From Fimbriimonadaceae bacterium (GTDB lineage: Bacteria; Armatimonadota; Fimbriimonadia; Fimbriimonadales; Fimbriimonadaceae): 64,000 nt of DNA. Location: NCBI GenBank assembly GCA_020847855.1, contig JADLBH010000001.1, forward strand, positions 1-64,000, written 5' to 3'. Shown piece after piece: positions 7,855 to 16,352 of the stretch. Below the pieces are notes generated by a model. That model made no database searches and had not been told where the DNA came from. It saw only the letters and a list, made by a program, of their open reading frames with translations. The number at the start of each line of letters is the position of its first letter. Position 1 is the stretch's first letter. A program made the position numbers and the translations under genes.

Positions 7855-9093
7855 GTGCGAGGTGTGGCGAAGGCGCTGAGGGAGACCGACCAGCCCTTCG
7901 TCCGAGCGTTCCGATCCGGCGACTTTCGCCTCCTCTGGGCAGGTGCGTTCCTCTCCTTCACCGGAGGGATGGTGCAGAACGTCGCCCAGGGCTATGTCGT
8001 GTACGACATTACGGGGAGCAACGCCAAGCTGGGTGCCGTGACCGTGGCGTTCATGATCCCGATGTCGTTCCTCTCGCCGGTGGGCGGGGTGGTCGCGGAC
8101 CTCTTCGACCGGCGCAAGGTCTTGGTGAACGCGATGCTGCTCAGCGCGATCGGTCCAGCGTGGCTCGCCTTTGCGACTCATACAGGTAGGGTTCAGTACT
8201 GGCACTTCCTCGCGGTCGCCTTCGCGGGGGGGTTGATTCAGTGCTTCGAAGTGCCGACCCGGCAAGCCGTGGTGCGCGAGGTCGTGGATCCGGAAGACCT
8301 TCCCGGCGCGATCCCGGCCCAAGCCATGACCTTCAACTTTGCCAGGGTGGTGGGGCCGACCCTCGGGGGCTTGGCCTATGCGGCGGTGGGGCCCTGGATC
8401 TGCTTTCTCATCAACTCGGTGAGTTATGGCGCGCTCGCGGGTTCCGCCCTGCTCATCCGGAGCGAGCTCAAACCGCCTGCCCGAGAGCGCCAACCGCTGT
8501 TCGACCTCATCACGGATGGAATTCGATACGTGTTCCAGGACAAGGCGCTCCGCATGCTGTTCTTGATGGAGGCGGCCACGTCCATCCTTGGAATGTTCTA
8601 TGTCTCCCAGATGCCGGCGCTCGCAAGGAGCGTCTGGGGCTTGGATGCCAAGGGTCTAGGAGTCGCGATGAGCTTCATCGGGATCGGCGCGGTTTCGGGC
8701 CTCGTATTGAACGGAGCCCTGGCGGGGAAGCGATGGCGGACTCGGCAGGCGCTATTCGCCATGCTCCTAGTCGCGATCGGCCTCACGCTGTTAGGGAGTC
8801 TTCCAGGGCCGTCCTCAGGGTACTTCGCGCTCACGTTGCTCGGTGGCGCCGTGATCGTTCAGTTCAACTCGACGAACGCATTGTTCCAGATGCTCTCGAC
8901 CGAGAAGCTCCGCGGGCGGGTGCTCTCGATGCACATGTGGGCGATCAGCGGCCTAGCACCGATCGGGATCTATTCTTTCGGCTGGGCCGCCGAGCTCATC
9001 GGACTCCGAACAGCCCTCCAAATTGGCGGTGTCGTGTTGTTCGTTTGTTGGCTGTTGGCCTTCCTGAACCGCCGGTCGCTTCGTGAGCCTTAG
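7855..9093 (+). CDS. MFS transporter (EntS/MFS_3-type exporter)
   Basis: Twelve-helix major facilitator protein, about 412 residues, of the EntS-like exporter group. Visible features are FRLLWAGAFLSFTGGMVQNV (helix 1), the loop motif DLFDRRKVLV between helices 2 and 3, and GRVLSMHMW late in the second half. Substrates in this group range from siderophores to drugs and cannot be assigned. The start is uncertain: GTG 7855 leaves about 60 bases shared with the divergent glycosyltransferase promoter. It ends four bases before tRNA-Thr. Confidence 0.85.
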   Translation: MRGVAKALRETDQPFVRAFRSGDFRLLWAGAFLSFTGGMVQNVAQGYVVYDITGSNAKLGAVTVAFMIPMSFLSPVGGVVADLFDRRKVLVNAMLLSAIGPAWLAFATHTGRVQYWHFLAVAFAGGLIQCFEVPTRQAVVREVVDPEDLPGAIPAQAMTFNFARVVGPTLGGLAYAAVGPWICFLINSVSYGALAGSALLIRSELKPPARERQPLFDLITDGIRYVFQDKALRMLFLMEAATSILGMFYVSQMPALARSVWGLDAKGLGVAMSFIGIGAVSGLVLNGALAGKRWRTRQALFAMLLVAIGLTLLGSLPGPSSGYFALTLLGGAVIVQFNSTNALFQMLSTEKLRGRVLSMHMWAISGLAPIGIYSFGWAAELIGLRTALQIGGVVLFVCWLLAFLNRRSLREP

Positions 9094-9097
9094 GGGC

Positions 9098-9172
9098 TGG
9101 AGCCGCCTCACGGATTTGAACCGAGGACCTACCGCTTACAAGGCGGTTGCTCTACCCCTGAGCTAAGGCGGC
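9098..9172 (-). tRNA. tRNA-Thr (anticodon TGT)
   Basis: A 75-base cloverleaf on the minus strand: acceptor GCCGCCT with AGGCGGC, discriminator T and encoded CCA. The anticodon stem ACCGC/GCGGT holds loop CTTGTAA with TGT (plus-strand ACA, 9138-9140). The D arm (GCTCAGGGGTAGAGC) and the T loop TTCAAAT are canonical. It is convergent with the MFS gene, four bases away. Confidence 0.97.
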
Positions 9173-9213
9173 AAGGGAGGGGCAATCGTCGGAACGAATC
9201 ACCCCGTTTCCCA

Positions 9214-9780
9214 CTACTTGGACTTTCGAGCTCGCTTGGTCTTGGTGGACTTGGCCTTCGTGGTCTTGGCTTTGGCCTTGACCGGAGCGGACTTCTTGGG
9301 AGCGGCTTCTGCAGGAGCGGCCTTGGCGGCGGCAGGCTTAGCCGCTGCGGACTTTGTGGTCTTCGCGGAAGGCTTGCGGTTTCGAGTTCGCACGATCCGG
9401 GGGGTTCCGTCGCGCGAGACATCGAGGCGGTACCCTGCGGGAATCTTGCCGAGCAGGTTCTGAAGCTCCGCTGGCAGTTCCGGGGCCTTCTTAGTGGACT
9501 TGCGAGCCGGTTTCGACCGGGTTTTCCGGAACGAGGTCGAGGCTTCCTTGGCTTCCTCTTCCGATGTGACGGGAGCCAGGGACTTTCCGTCCAGCTTCAT
9601 CAACATCGCGCTCGGTGGGATATGCACGAAGACGTACTTATCGCCGGAGAGGATCTTGGCCTCGAAGGGGAGCGTGTACTTGTGGGTTCCGACGCGCACC
9701 GAGAGCGCGTTCTTCTTGGGTAGCGCACGGAGCTTGAGCGATGCCGTAGTTTTGGCAACCTGTGATTGAGTCTTCTTCAT
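9214..9780 (-). CDS. Lysine/alanine-rich basic protein (histone H1-like tail)
   Basis: The protein has 188 residues. The N-terminal 60 or so are a compact part with beta character (TASLKLRALPKKNALSVRVG, then KYVFVHIPPSAML); from about 85 on it becomes strongly basic, and the last 60 residues are almost pure K/A/P/T, like histone-H1 or AlgP tails. A nucleic-acid-binding or nucleoid role is inferred from charge only. ATG 9780 is preceded by GGAG at seven bases. It is a single gene located between tRNA-Thr and panC. The tail is likely disordered. Confidence 0.7.
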   Translation of the reverse strand: MKKTQSQVAKTTASLKLRALPKKNALSVRVGTHKYTLPFEAKILSGDKYVFVHIPPSAMLMKLDGKSLAPVTSEEEAKEASTSFRKTRSKPARKSTKKAPELPAELQNLLGKIPAGYRLDVSRDGTPRIVRTRNRKPSAKTTKSAAAKPAAAKAAPAEAAPKKSAPVKAKAKTTKAKSTKTKRARKSK

Positions 9781-9873
9781 GGAGATTCTCCGACCGGAGC
9801 GCAACATTCCTATGTCGAACGGTGCGGACGTACTGTACCGAATCGAAGCGGTACAAATGGGCCTAGCGACGGA

Positions 9874-10701
9874 CTATTCTACAAATACTGGAAGATTGTC
9901 TATCAGTCTTACGCCTTCAAAAACGCCTGCGAATATCAAGTGCAACCGATTGCCTGGCGTTGCTTGTGGCTCCATCGTGATGGGATCCACGAGCGCGAAG
10001 TACTCTACTAAAATGCCTTGGGATTCGAGCAAACTCTTTCCGCGAGAGAGCGCATCCTCGATGCTACTTCCCGTTTCGAGGCTACGAGAACTCTCTTGTA
10101 GCGTAGCATAGATGCAAGAAGCGTGCTGGCGGCCCACTTGGCTCAAGCGCTGGTTCCTGCTCGACATCGCAAGGCCACTCGCTTCGCGAACCGTGGGGAC
10201 GAACCGCAGACCGACCGGCAACACGAGGCTGGCGACCATATCGCGTACGACTGCGCATTGCTGGAGGTCTTTGAGGCCGAAGTATGCCATGCAAGGGCCC
10301 ACGGCGCCAAAAAGTTTGGCGACTACCGTCGCGACCCCGTCGAAGTGACCAGGTCGCTGCTCGCCTTCCCAACGCGAGGCCACCTCGCCCGCGACGACCT
10401 TGGCGGTTCCATGCCCATAGATCTCCTCGACCGTGGGCAAGAAGACGATCTTGCATCCGGTACTCACGAGGGCTTCGAGATCGGCGTCGAGGGTTCGGGG
10501 ATAGGAGGCAAGGTCCTTGGGGTCGTTGAACTGAGTCGGGTTGACAAAGATGCTCGCGACGACGGTCTCACATTCCGCGACCGCGGAGCGGACGAGCGAG
10601 AGGTGACCCTCGTGCAGGGCCCCCATCGTCGGCACGAATCCGACATCGTCTTGATCGGCAAGTAAGCGCTGGACCTCACCGACCGTGGTGGCTTGGATCA
10701 G
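9874..10701 (-). CDS. panC: Pantothenate synthetase, apparent CTG start
   Basis: Joins pantoate and beta-alanine with ATP to make pantothenate. Motifs: PTMGALHEGHLSLV (HIGH-like ATP site), VNPTQF, the YFGLKDLQQ segment, and SSRNQRL (KMSKS-equivalent). The frame contains no ATG, GTG or TTG until GTG 10635, which would remove the first strand and start directly at the ATP site. A CTG at 10701 restores an N-terminus LIQATTVGEVQRLLADQDDV like other PanC proteins, overlaps the panB stop as CTGA, and has AGGAG at about the right spacing. That gives 275 residues, the normal size. The 3' quarter is AT-richer than the rest. Confidence 0.88.
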   Translation of the reverse strand: MIQATTVGEVQRLLADQDDVGFVPTMGALHEGHLSLVRSAVAECETVVASIFVNPTQFNDPKDLASYPRTLDADLEALVSTGCKIVFLPTVEEIYGHGTAKVVAGEVASRWEGEQRPGHFDGVATVVAKLFGAVGPCMAYFGLKDLQQCAVVRDMVASLVLPVGLRFVPTVREASGLAMSSRNQRLSQVGRQHASCIYATLQESSRSLETGSSIEDALSRGKSLLESQGILVEYFALVDPITMEPQATPGNRLHLIFAGVFEGVRLIDNLPVFVE

Positions 10702-11483
10702 CTGGAGTTCTCCTCAGTGGGGAACGTGCCGTCGCGAACGGCGCGGGTGTACTCTTGCAGGCCGCTGCTGAGCAGCTCTCGTCCGGCGACGAACGCGCGA
10801 GTGTGCCGATATTCGGTCTCGCTCAGGCCGAGCACGTCGTGGAACACTTGGATCTCCCCGCTGCACTCCGGCCCGGCCCCGATCCCGATCGTCGGCACGG
10901 TCAGTTCCTTCGTGATCCTCGCCGCCAGCACCGCAGGCACCAGTTCGAGCACGATCGAGAACGCCCCGGCGTCTTGCACCTTCCTTGCCGTGGAGAGCAC
11001 GGCGTCGCCGTCTTTGCCCTTGCCTTGCACCACGTGACCGCCGAAGGCCAACACTGACTGTGGAGTCATCCCCACGTGGCCCATGACCGGGATCCCTGCC
11101 TTGACGATCGCCGCGATCTCCTCGGTATAGGCACCTTCCAGCTTCACGGCCTCCGCCCCGGCCTTGACTAGTTCCACGGCCGCATCCACCGCCGCGCCCA
11201 CCGAGGATTGATACGAGCCGAATGGCATATCAGCGACGAGGAACGCGTTCTTGACCGAGCGGACGACGGCACCCAGATGGTAGGCGATGTCTTCCAACTC
11301 GACCCCGTGGGTGGTCTCGTGGCCGAGCACTACGTTGCCCAGGGAGTCGCCGACGAGGATGACATCCACGCCCGCGCTGTCCGCAAGGGAACCGCTCAAG
11401 ACATCGTACGCGGTAACGCAAACGATCTTCTCGCCTGCTGTGTGCTTCTTGGCGATCGTGCGAACCGTGACCTTTTCGCTCAC
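10698..11483 (-). CDS. panB: 3-methyl-2-oxobutanoate hydroxymethyltransferase
   Basis: First committed step of pantothenate/CoA synthesis: transfers a hydroxymethyl group from methylene-tetrahydrofolate to alpha-ketoisovalerate. The TIM-barrel enzyme has 261 residues. The metal ligands D46 (VGDSLGN) and D85 (VADMPFG), with E116 (KLEGA) and the catalytic E180 (VLELVP), align with E. coli PanB. The start is GTG 11483. It is directly followed by panC with a four-base overlap, a two-gene pantothenate operon. Confidence 0.95.
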   Translation of the reverse strand: MSEKVTVRTIAKKHTAGEKIVCVTAYDVLSGSLADSAGVDVILVGDSLGNVVLGHETTHGVELEDIAYHLGAVVRSVKNAFLVADMPFGSYQSSVGAAVDAAVELVKAGAEAVKLEGAYTEEIAAIVKAGIPVMGHVGMTPQSVLAFGGHVVQGKGKDGDAVLSTARKVQDAGAFSIVLELVPAVLAARITKELTVPTIGIGAGPECSGEIQVFHDVLGLSETEYRHTRAFVAGRELLSSGLQEYTRAVRDGTFPTEENSS

Positions 11484-11504
11484 GGCGAGAGTGTACCGAC
11501 CGGG

Positions 11505-11957
11505 CTAGCCAGGGAGCGAGGCCAGCACCTCGGCGGCGTGCCCCGCAGGCTTCACCTTCCGGAACACGGAGGCGACTTTCCCTTGGGAATCGAGGACGAA
11601 GGTCGTTCGCTCCACTCCCATGTACTTCTTCCCGTACATGGACTTCTCGACCCAAACCCCGCAACCCGTGCACAGAGACTTTTCCACGTCGGCCAAGAGC
11701 GGGAACGTGAGACCATACTTCTCGGCAAACCGCTTGTGGGAGCGGACAGGGTCGGGCGAAACGCCATAGACCTTTGCGCCGGGGATCTCCGCGAGCCGGT
11801 CGCGAAACTCGCAGGCTTCGACCGTACATCCCGAGGTGTCGTCCTTGGGATAGAAGTAGATCACGACGGGCGATCCGAGCAGGTCGGACTTGGTATGGGT
11901 GGTACCGCCTTGGTCTTGGAGGGAGAAGTCGGGGAACGGGTCGCCGGAATCGAGCAT
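11505..11957 (-). CDS. bcp: Thioredoxin-dependent peroxiredoxin (Bcp/PrxQ type)
   Basis: Reduces hydrogen peroxide and organic hydroperoxides using thioredoxin. The 150-residue protein has the peroxidatic C44 and resolving C49 in TSGCTVEACEFRD, five residues apart as in atypical 2-Cys PrxQ, plus a second pair in SLCTGCGVW. YPKDDTSG and the VERTTFVLD strand are conserved. TAGAAT lies nine bases before ATG 11957, so the gene likely has its own nearly leaderless promoter. Confidence 0.93.
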   Translation of the reverse strand: MLDSGDPFPDFSLQDQGGTTHTKSDLLGSPVVIYFYPKDDTSGCTVEACEFRDRLAEIPGAKVYGVSPDPVRSHKRFAEKYGLTFPLLADVEKSLCTGCGVWVEKSMYGKKYMGVERTTFVLDSQGKVASVFRKVKPAGHAAEVLASLPG

Positions 11958-11966
11958 GCTGATAAG

Positions 11967-11972
11967 ATTCTA
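11967..11972 (-). promoter_or_regulatory. -10 box (TAGAAT) for bcp
   Basis: It lies nine bases upstream of ATG 11957, predicting a transcript with a leader of only a few bases. Confidence 0.5.
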
Positions 11973-12392
11973 CGCTCCGTGCGCCCCGGCATCCGAGGCG
12001 GCCTGGGACGCATCCATCAGGATCGCCTGCATCAGGTCAACTCGCAACACCACCCCGCACAGTCCCTCCGCGTCCACGACCGGCAAAATGGTGAGCCCCG
12101 ACCCGATCATCATGTGGAGCGCGTCCGAGACCTCGCAGTCCGCATGGACCGTGGTCGGCTCCAGGGTGGCGATGTCGAGGATCGAGCTCGAACCAATCCC
12201 GATCAGGGTGCCGGACTTGTCCATGGCACGGCATATGTCCCCTTCCGTGACCACGGCCATGGGGCTGCCCTCAGGGTCAACGACGACGAGCGCCGGGAAC
12301 TGATAGATGTCCATCTTGTCCACGGCGTCACGGACGGTGGACGAGGCGGTCAGCGTGGGAATGTGTGCATGGAGCACTTCCCTCAGAACCAT
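11970..12392 (-). CDS. CBS-domain-pair protein
   Basis: The protein has 140 residues and consists of two CBS motifs (about 1-60 and 70-130) and nothing else. The repeats are recognisable as HIPTLTASSTVRDAVDKM...FPALVVVDPEG and EPTTVHADCEVSDALHMM...LTILPVVDAEG, each ending in a short strand with VV/VLR. Such stand-alone Bateman modules bind adenine nucleotides and regulate partners; no partner is evident here. Its stop lies 12 bases before the start of bcp, yet both have their own -10 box. ATG 12392 has TAGCAT six bases upstream. Confidence 0.88.
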   Translation of the reverse strand: MVLREVLHAHIPTLTASSTVRDAVDKMDIYQFPALVVVDPEGSPMAVVTEGDICRAMDKSGTLIGIGSSSILDIATLEPTTVHADCEVSDALHMMIGSGLTILPVVDAEGLCGVVLRVDLMQAILMDASQAASDAGAHGA

Positions 12393-12398
12393 GCTACG

Positions 12399-12404
12399 AT
12401 GCTA
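12399..12404 (-). promoter_or_regulatory. -10 box (TAGCAT) for the CBS-pair gene
   Basis: It lies six bases before ATG 12392 and overlaps the stop codon of the upstream gene (12402-12404). Confidence 0.4.
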
Positions 12405-12884
12405 CCAGTACGGGGGGAACGTGAATCCGTCCTTCTGCCGGGCAAAGGAGTTCACAACTTCGTACGACTCGGCGGTCCAACCCTTTGCCCCTTGCTTGAG
12501 CTCGACCGTAAAGACGGCCCGCTCGGGGAATCCTCCTTCGTCCTTATCGTCAGCGACCAAGATCGTTTTGGCCGTGTCTCCTTTGGTGCCGACCACCTTG
12601 TAGTAGACGATGTCGCCTGCAACGTCGGCGTCCACGAGCACATCCTCGTACGCGACGTCCATATCGGCCCCTTTCAGGAGGGTGAGGACCTCGTAATACC
12701 CGTACGGGGCGAGGATCGTCACGATGAAGGCAACGAGGAGGACGCGCCACGATTTTGCGTCGTCCTTCTTCTTGATCGGCTTGAAGAGCGCCGCGATGAT
12801 CGTGATCACGACCGCGACTGCAAAGCACGCCAGACCATAGATAATGGCTCCGATCAAGGTTTTCCTCCGATCTCCTTGTTCCAT
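12402..12884 (-). CDS. Two-helix membrane protein of unknown function
   Basis: The protein has 160 residues. After MEQGDRRKT come two membrane helices (about 10-33 and 45-66, the latter WRVLLVAFIVTILAPYGYYE) separated by a very basic KPIKKKDDAK loop. A soluble domain of about 95 residues follows (VLVDADVAGDIVYYKVV, FTVELKQGAKGW). ATG 12884 is taken because everything upstream in the frame lacks membrane or folded character. No family is recognised. It is divergent from the zinc-ribbon gene. Confidence 0.65.
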   Translation of the reverse strand: MEQGDRRKTLIGAIIYGLACFAVAVVITIIAALFKPIKKKDDAKSWRVLLVAFIVTILAPYGYYEVLTLLKGADMDVAYEDVLVDADVAGDIVYYKVVGTKGDTAKTILVADDKDEGGFPERAVFTVELKQGAKGWTAESYEVVNSFARQKDGFTFPPYW

Positions 12885-12982
12885 GTTTCGGTTCGATGGG
12901 GACGCCGCGAGAGCGCGAATGGGGATAGTTTCGCCAGGTTTTTTCAGAAGCCGGTAAAGATTCCGGGGCAGGAGTCCAACGC

Positions 12983-13261
12983 TTGTACGTGGTGGCACGA
13001 GGTCGAGCACGTTCGCACGAGTGTGGGCTCAAGCTATGTCCGCTCTGCGGCACGGTGAGTCGCGGGGAAGCGTGGGAGTGCCACACTTGCGGCTGGCACG
13101 GTGAGTTCGAGCACAACGAGTTTGCGATCGAGTACGCGCTTCAAAGGGATCAGGACGGAGGGCGCCCACACCGTTCGCTCGTGCCCTGGAAAACTGCGCT
13201 CATCGTGTGGGCACAGCGGCTGATGGGCCGATTGCGCGGCAGGCTCGATATCCTCGCTTGA
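12983..13261 (+). CDS. Small zinc-ribbon protein
   Basis: The protein has 92 residues. Two CxxC knuckles, CPLCG and CHTCG, spaced about 15 residues apart, form a rubredoxin-like zinc ribbon at about 19-37; the rest is a basic amphipathic tail (WKTALIVWAQRLMGRLRG). TTG 12983 is supported by AGGAG eight bases upstream. It lies just upstream of the sugar ABC importer, but that operon has its own promoter box, so a link is not required. Function unknown. Confidence 0.65.
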   Translation: MYVVARGRARSHECGLKLCPLCGTVSRGEAWECHTCGWHGEFEHNEFAIEYALQRDQDGGRPHRSLVPWKTALIVWAQRLMGRLRGRLDILA

Positions 13262-13273
13262 ACCCAGTCGGGA

Positions 13274-13279
13274 TACACT
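13274..13279 (+). promoter_or_regulatory. -10 box (TACACT) for the sugar ABC operon
   Basis: It lies seven bases before ATG 13287, implying a leaderless first gene. Confidence 0.45.
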
Positions 13280-13286
13280 CCAATGC

Positions 13287-14612
13287 ATGACCCGGCGCGC
13301 TGCACTTGGCTGGCTCGCGGCTGCCGGGCTCTCGCCGGGTTGTAGCCTGCAACGTGATTCGCGCCGTGTGGTCCGATTGGCGAATTGGGGGGGCGCGAGC
13401 GAGGACAACGAGTTCACGCGCACCGTCGCTCGGCTGCATCGCGAGTTCGAGAGAAGGAACCCAGGAGTCAGGCTCGAGGTGGAGAAGATCCCAGGGAGCC
13501 AGGAGTACGCGACCAAGCTCGTTTTCAGCCATATCTCGCGCTCGATGCCCGAGAGCCCGGTGATGGACGCGAGCAGCCTTGCGACGTTTGCCGACAACGG
13601 GCTCCTCGCCGACCTTTCCCAACTCACGCCAGGCCCCGACTTCGCATGGGACGACTTCTGGCCGAACGTGAAGGGGATGTTCGCTCAAGGCAGAGCGCAG
13701 TATGCGGCGCCCATAGACTTCACCCCGATCGTGCTCTACTACAACCGGGCGCACTTCCGCGAGGCAGGCATCGAGCCGCCCCGCGGCGCATGGAGCTACG
13801 ACCAGTTCCTGGCTGCCGCCCAAGAACTCACCCAGGAAGGTCGCTTCGGCCTGGAAATGCCCAATTGGATCCCAGGCTGGATCACTTGGCTCTGGAACGA
13901 TGGCGGCGACGTCCTCGACCCTAGAGGCCGAAAGGGTTCGGGCTGGTTCGACGGGGAGGCATCGCTGCGTGCCTTACAGTGGATCGCGGATCTCTTCCTC
14001 GTCCACAAGGTCGCGCCGACCCTGAGCGAGGCGGAAGCGACGGGCGTGGACTACTTCGCCAAGGGCAAGGCCTCGATGCAGGTCAGCGGCCACTGGGAAC
14101 TGGTCGGCCTTCAAAACGCAAGCGGGATCAAGATGGAAGACATTGGCGTGATGCCGGTGCCCAGTCGTTCAGGGGAGGGTAGCGTCACCGTGATGTACGG
14201 TGCGGGCCAATCCATCGCGGCCCAGGCCAAGGACCCGGGCGACGCTTGGAAGTTCGTGCAGTTCTGGACCGGCAGGGAGGCCCAAGAAGAGTACAACGCC
14301 AGCGGTATCGCGGTCTGTGGCCGACTCGACGTGGCCCGCTCCGCAGCGGGCCGAAGGCCACGATACATGGAAGGGAAGGGGACGCGCGACGCCACCGACG
14401 CGGAGTTTGCCGCCCACGCCGTCCGGGAGCGGAAATTCGTCGAGATCGTTCCCAGCTGTCGCCCGCCTTGGGGCGCAACCGTGGGCGACTACGTGGTGGT
14501 CGAGACGATCTGCCAGAAGGCGATGGACAAGGTCCTGCGCAACAACGTACCGGTAGCAGCCGCCGCGCGAGCCGCTGCCCAAGAGATTGACCGAGTTCTG
14601 GAGCCGAAGTGA
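13287..14612 (+). CDS. Sugar ABC transporter substrate-binding lipoprotein
   Basis: Extracytoplasmic binding protein of the family 1 (MalE/UgpB) type, 441 residues. The N-terminus MTRRAALGWLAAAGLSPGCS has a lipobox-like end with C19 as the lipid-attachment residue, and the twin-arginine followed by a hydrophobic stretch could direct Tat export. Landmarks are GGASEDNEFTR, the IPGSQEYATKL lobe and a hinge-proximal FTPIVLYYNRAHF. It is coupled to the permease gene by a GTGA overlap. The transported sugar cannot be deduced. Confidence 0.9.
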   Translation: MTRRAALGWLAAAGLSPGCSLQRDSRRVVRLANWGGASEDNEFTRTVARLHREFERRNPGVRLEVEKIPGSQEYATKLVFSHISRSMPESPVMDASSLATFADNGLLADLSQLTPGPDFAWDDFWPNVKGMFAQGRAQYAAPIDFTPIVLYYNRAHFREAGIEPPRGAWSYDQFLAAAQELTQEGRFGLEMPNWIPGWITWLWNDGGDVLDPRGRKGSGWFDGEASLRALQWIADLFLVHKVAPTLSEAEATGVDYFAKGKASMQVSGHWELVGLQNASGIKMEDIGVMPVPSRSGEGSVTVMYGAGQSIAAQAKDPGDAWKFVQFWTGREAQEEYNASGIAVCGRLDVARSAAGRRPRYMEGKGTRDATDAEFAAHAVRERKFVEIVPSCRPPWGATVGDYVVVETICQKAMDKVLRNNVPVAAAARAAAQEIDRVLEPK

Positions 14613-15487
14613 GAAGGGAGACACGAGCCGCCTGGTGGTGCCTCGCCCCCACGATGTTGCACTGGCTGGTCTTCGCTGCGTTCCCCATTGGCTTCTCCAT
14701 GGTGCTCGCGCTCTATGACTGGCAGATCGTGGCGGGCACAAACCGGTTCGTCGGCCTCGAACAGTTCCAAGCGCTCGCTCTGGACCGGCCCTTCTGGAAC
14801 TCCATGGGCAACTCGATCCGCTATGCGCTCTGGAGCGTTCCCATGGGGATGGCCCTGGCCCTCGGCGTGGCGCTGCTAGTCGCCAAGCCGTTACGGGGCA
14901 TCGCCTTCTTTCGCACCTTGTTCTACGCACCCTCGGTCATGAGCGGGGTCGCGATCTCCATGGTCTGGATCTACATCTATCTACCGGAGAAGGGGCTGGT
15001 GAACTCGCTGACCAGCCTGTTCGGGCTCCCGAGCGTCAGTTTCCTGAGCGATCCTCGCTGGGCGATGCCCGCGTTGGCGTTCATGGGCGCCGTAGTCGGC
15101 CTCGGCCCACGGATGGTGGTCTACGTGGCGGCGCTGCTCGCCGTGCCGCCCAGCCTGGAGGAGGCGGCGGCGCTCGACGGCGCGAGTGGGTGGCAGCGGC
15201 TACGAAACGTTACGCTACCGATGATCGCACCCACCTCCCTCTTCGTGCTGGTCACGAGCACCATCGGTGCGCTCCAATTGTTCACGCCGATCTATCTTAT
15301 GACGAAAGGCGGGCCGTTGGACACTACCGACGTGGTCGGATATCACATCTATACGACCGCGTGGCAGAAGTTCGAGGTCTCTCAGGCGTCGGCGCAGTCG
15401 TGCGTCGCGCTCGCCGTGATTGGGTTGGTAACGTGGCTTCAGTTCCGACTATCGCGTAAGGCAATCGAGGGTTACTCACCATCGTGA
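14609..15487 (+). CDS. Sugar ABC transporter permease (MalF/UgpA type)
   Basis: Inner-membrane permease of 292 residues with six predicted helices. The cytoplasmic EAA loop that docks the ATPase reads EEAAALDGASGWQRLRNVTL (about residues 191-210). GTG 14609 overlaps the stop of the binding-protein gene (GTGA), and its own stop overlaps the start of the second permease in the same manner. The ATPase subunit is not in the window. Confidence 0.92.
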   Translation: MRRETRAAWWCLAPTMLHWLVFAAFPIGFSMVLALYDWQIVAGTNRFVGLEQFQALALDRPFWNSMGNSIRYALWSVPMGMALALGVALLVAKPLRGIAFFRTLFYAPSVMSGVAISMVWIYIYLPEKGLVNSLTSLFGLPSVSFLSDPRWAMPALAFMGAVVGLGPRMVVYVAALLAVPPSLEEAAALDGASGWQRLRNVTLPMIAPTSLFVLVTSTIGALQLFTPIYLMTKGGPLDTTDVVGYHIYTTAWQKFEVSQASAQSCVALAVIGLVTWLQFRLSRKAIEGYSPS

Positions 15488-16299
15488 GGAAACTCTCGGT
15501 CTACCTGGCGTTGGCCATCTTGGCGGTGGCCATGGTCGCACCGTTGGCATGGGCGGTACTGGTCTCGCTCCACCAGCCCTGGTCCGAGATCCCGGAGTAC
15601 GGCAAGCTGGTTCCGGTGCAGCCGCGCTGGGACAACTATGCCACGGTCCTCTTTGGCACGGACCTCCCGGTCTTTCGATTCGCCCTGAACTCCTTTTTCG
15701 TCTGTACGGTCATCGTGATCGGCCAAGTTCTGGTGTGCAGTCTTGGCGCTTACGCCTTTGCCCGCTTGAGGTTTCGAGGCAGGGAGGCACTGTTCGCGCT
15801 TGTTTTGGGCAGCATGATGTTCGGGAGCACGGTCACCCAGATCCCTGTATTTCTCACGATGCGGCAGTTTGGTTGGCTCGATACATACCTGGCACTCGTG
15901 GTCCCCGGTCTAGGGAGCGCGTTTGGGGTCTTCCTCTTGCGCCAGGCCTTCCTCCAGGTGCCGCGCGAGCTCGACGAGGCCGCCAGGCTGGACGGTGCGG
16001 GCGACTGGGCGATCTATTCTCGGATCGTCATGCCCATGTGCAAGGCTGCTGTGGCCACCTTGGCCGCGTTCGCCTTCATCGGTACGTGGAACGACTTCTT
16101 TTGGCCCCTCATCGCGACCACGTCGCTCGAGATGCGGACGCTGGAGGTTGGGCTCAGCACGTTCAAGAACTCCTATGGCGGCCAGAACTGGCCCCTGCAG
16201 ATGGCGGCGGCTGTGATCGTCGTGGTGCCCTCGCTCGCCGTTTTCCTGCTCTGTCAGAAGTGGTTTGTTCGCGGTGCCGCGGTCGGCAGCCTCAAGTAG
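15484..16299 (+). CDS. Sugar ABC transporter permease (MalG/UgpE type)
   Basis: Second permease, 271 residues, six helices. The EAA loop is DEAARLDGAGDWAIYSRIVM, and the C-terminal QKWFVRGAAVGSLK is the typical MalG/UgpE ending. GTG 15484 overlaps the preceding stop. The operon ends here; the next gene is a cell-division-like protein on the same strand, so a shared ATPase encoded elsewhere (an MsmX-like arrangement) is likely. Confidence 0.92.
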   Translation: MRKLSVYLALAILAVAMVAPLAWAVLVSLHQPWSEIPEYGKLVPVQPRWDNYATVLFGTDLPVFRFALNSFFVCTVIVIGQVLVCSLGAYAFARLRFRGREALFALVLGSMMFGSTVTQIPVFLTMRQFGWLDTYLALVVPGLGSAFGVFLLRQAFLQVPRELDEAARLDGAGDWAIYSRIVMPMCKAAVATLAAFAFIGTWNDFFWPLIATTSLEMRTLEVGLSTFKNSYGGQNWPLQMAAAVIVVVPSLAVFLLCQKWFVRGAAVGSLK

Positions 16300-16352
16300 G
16301 GATCGCTTCGTGTAGAATAGCGTTACGCCTCACGGAGGAGGTGGATAGAATC

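Noticed and set aside
11484-11504. Riboswitch upstream of panB
   Set aside because: The gap to bcp is only about 20 bases, too short for an aptamer.
11208-13058. Long open frame on the plus strand over panB, bcp and the CBS gene
   Set aside because: It is antisense to three well-supported genes, has no domain and an implausible composition; such shadows are expected at this GC content.
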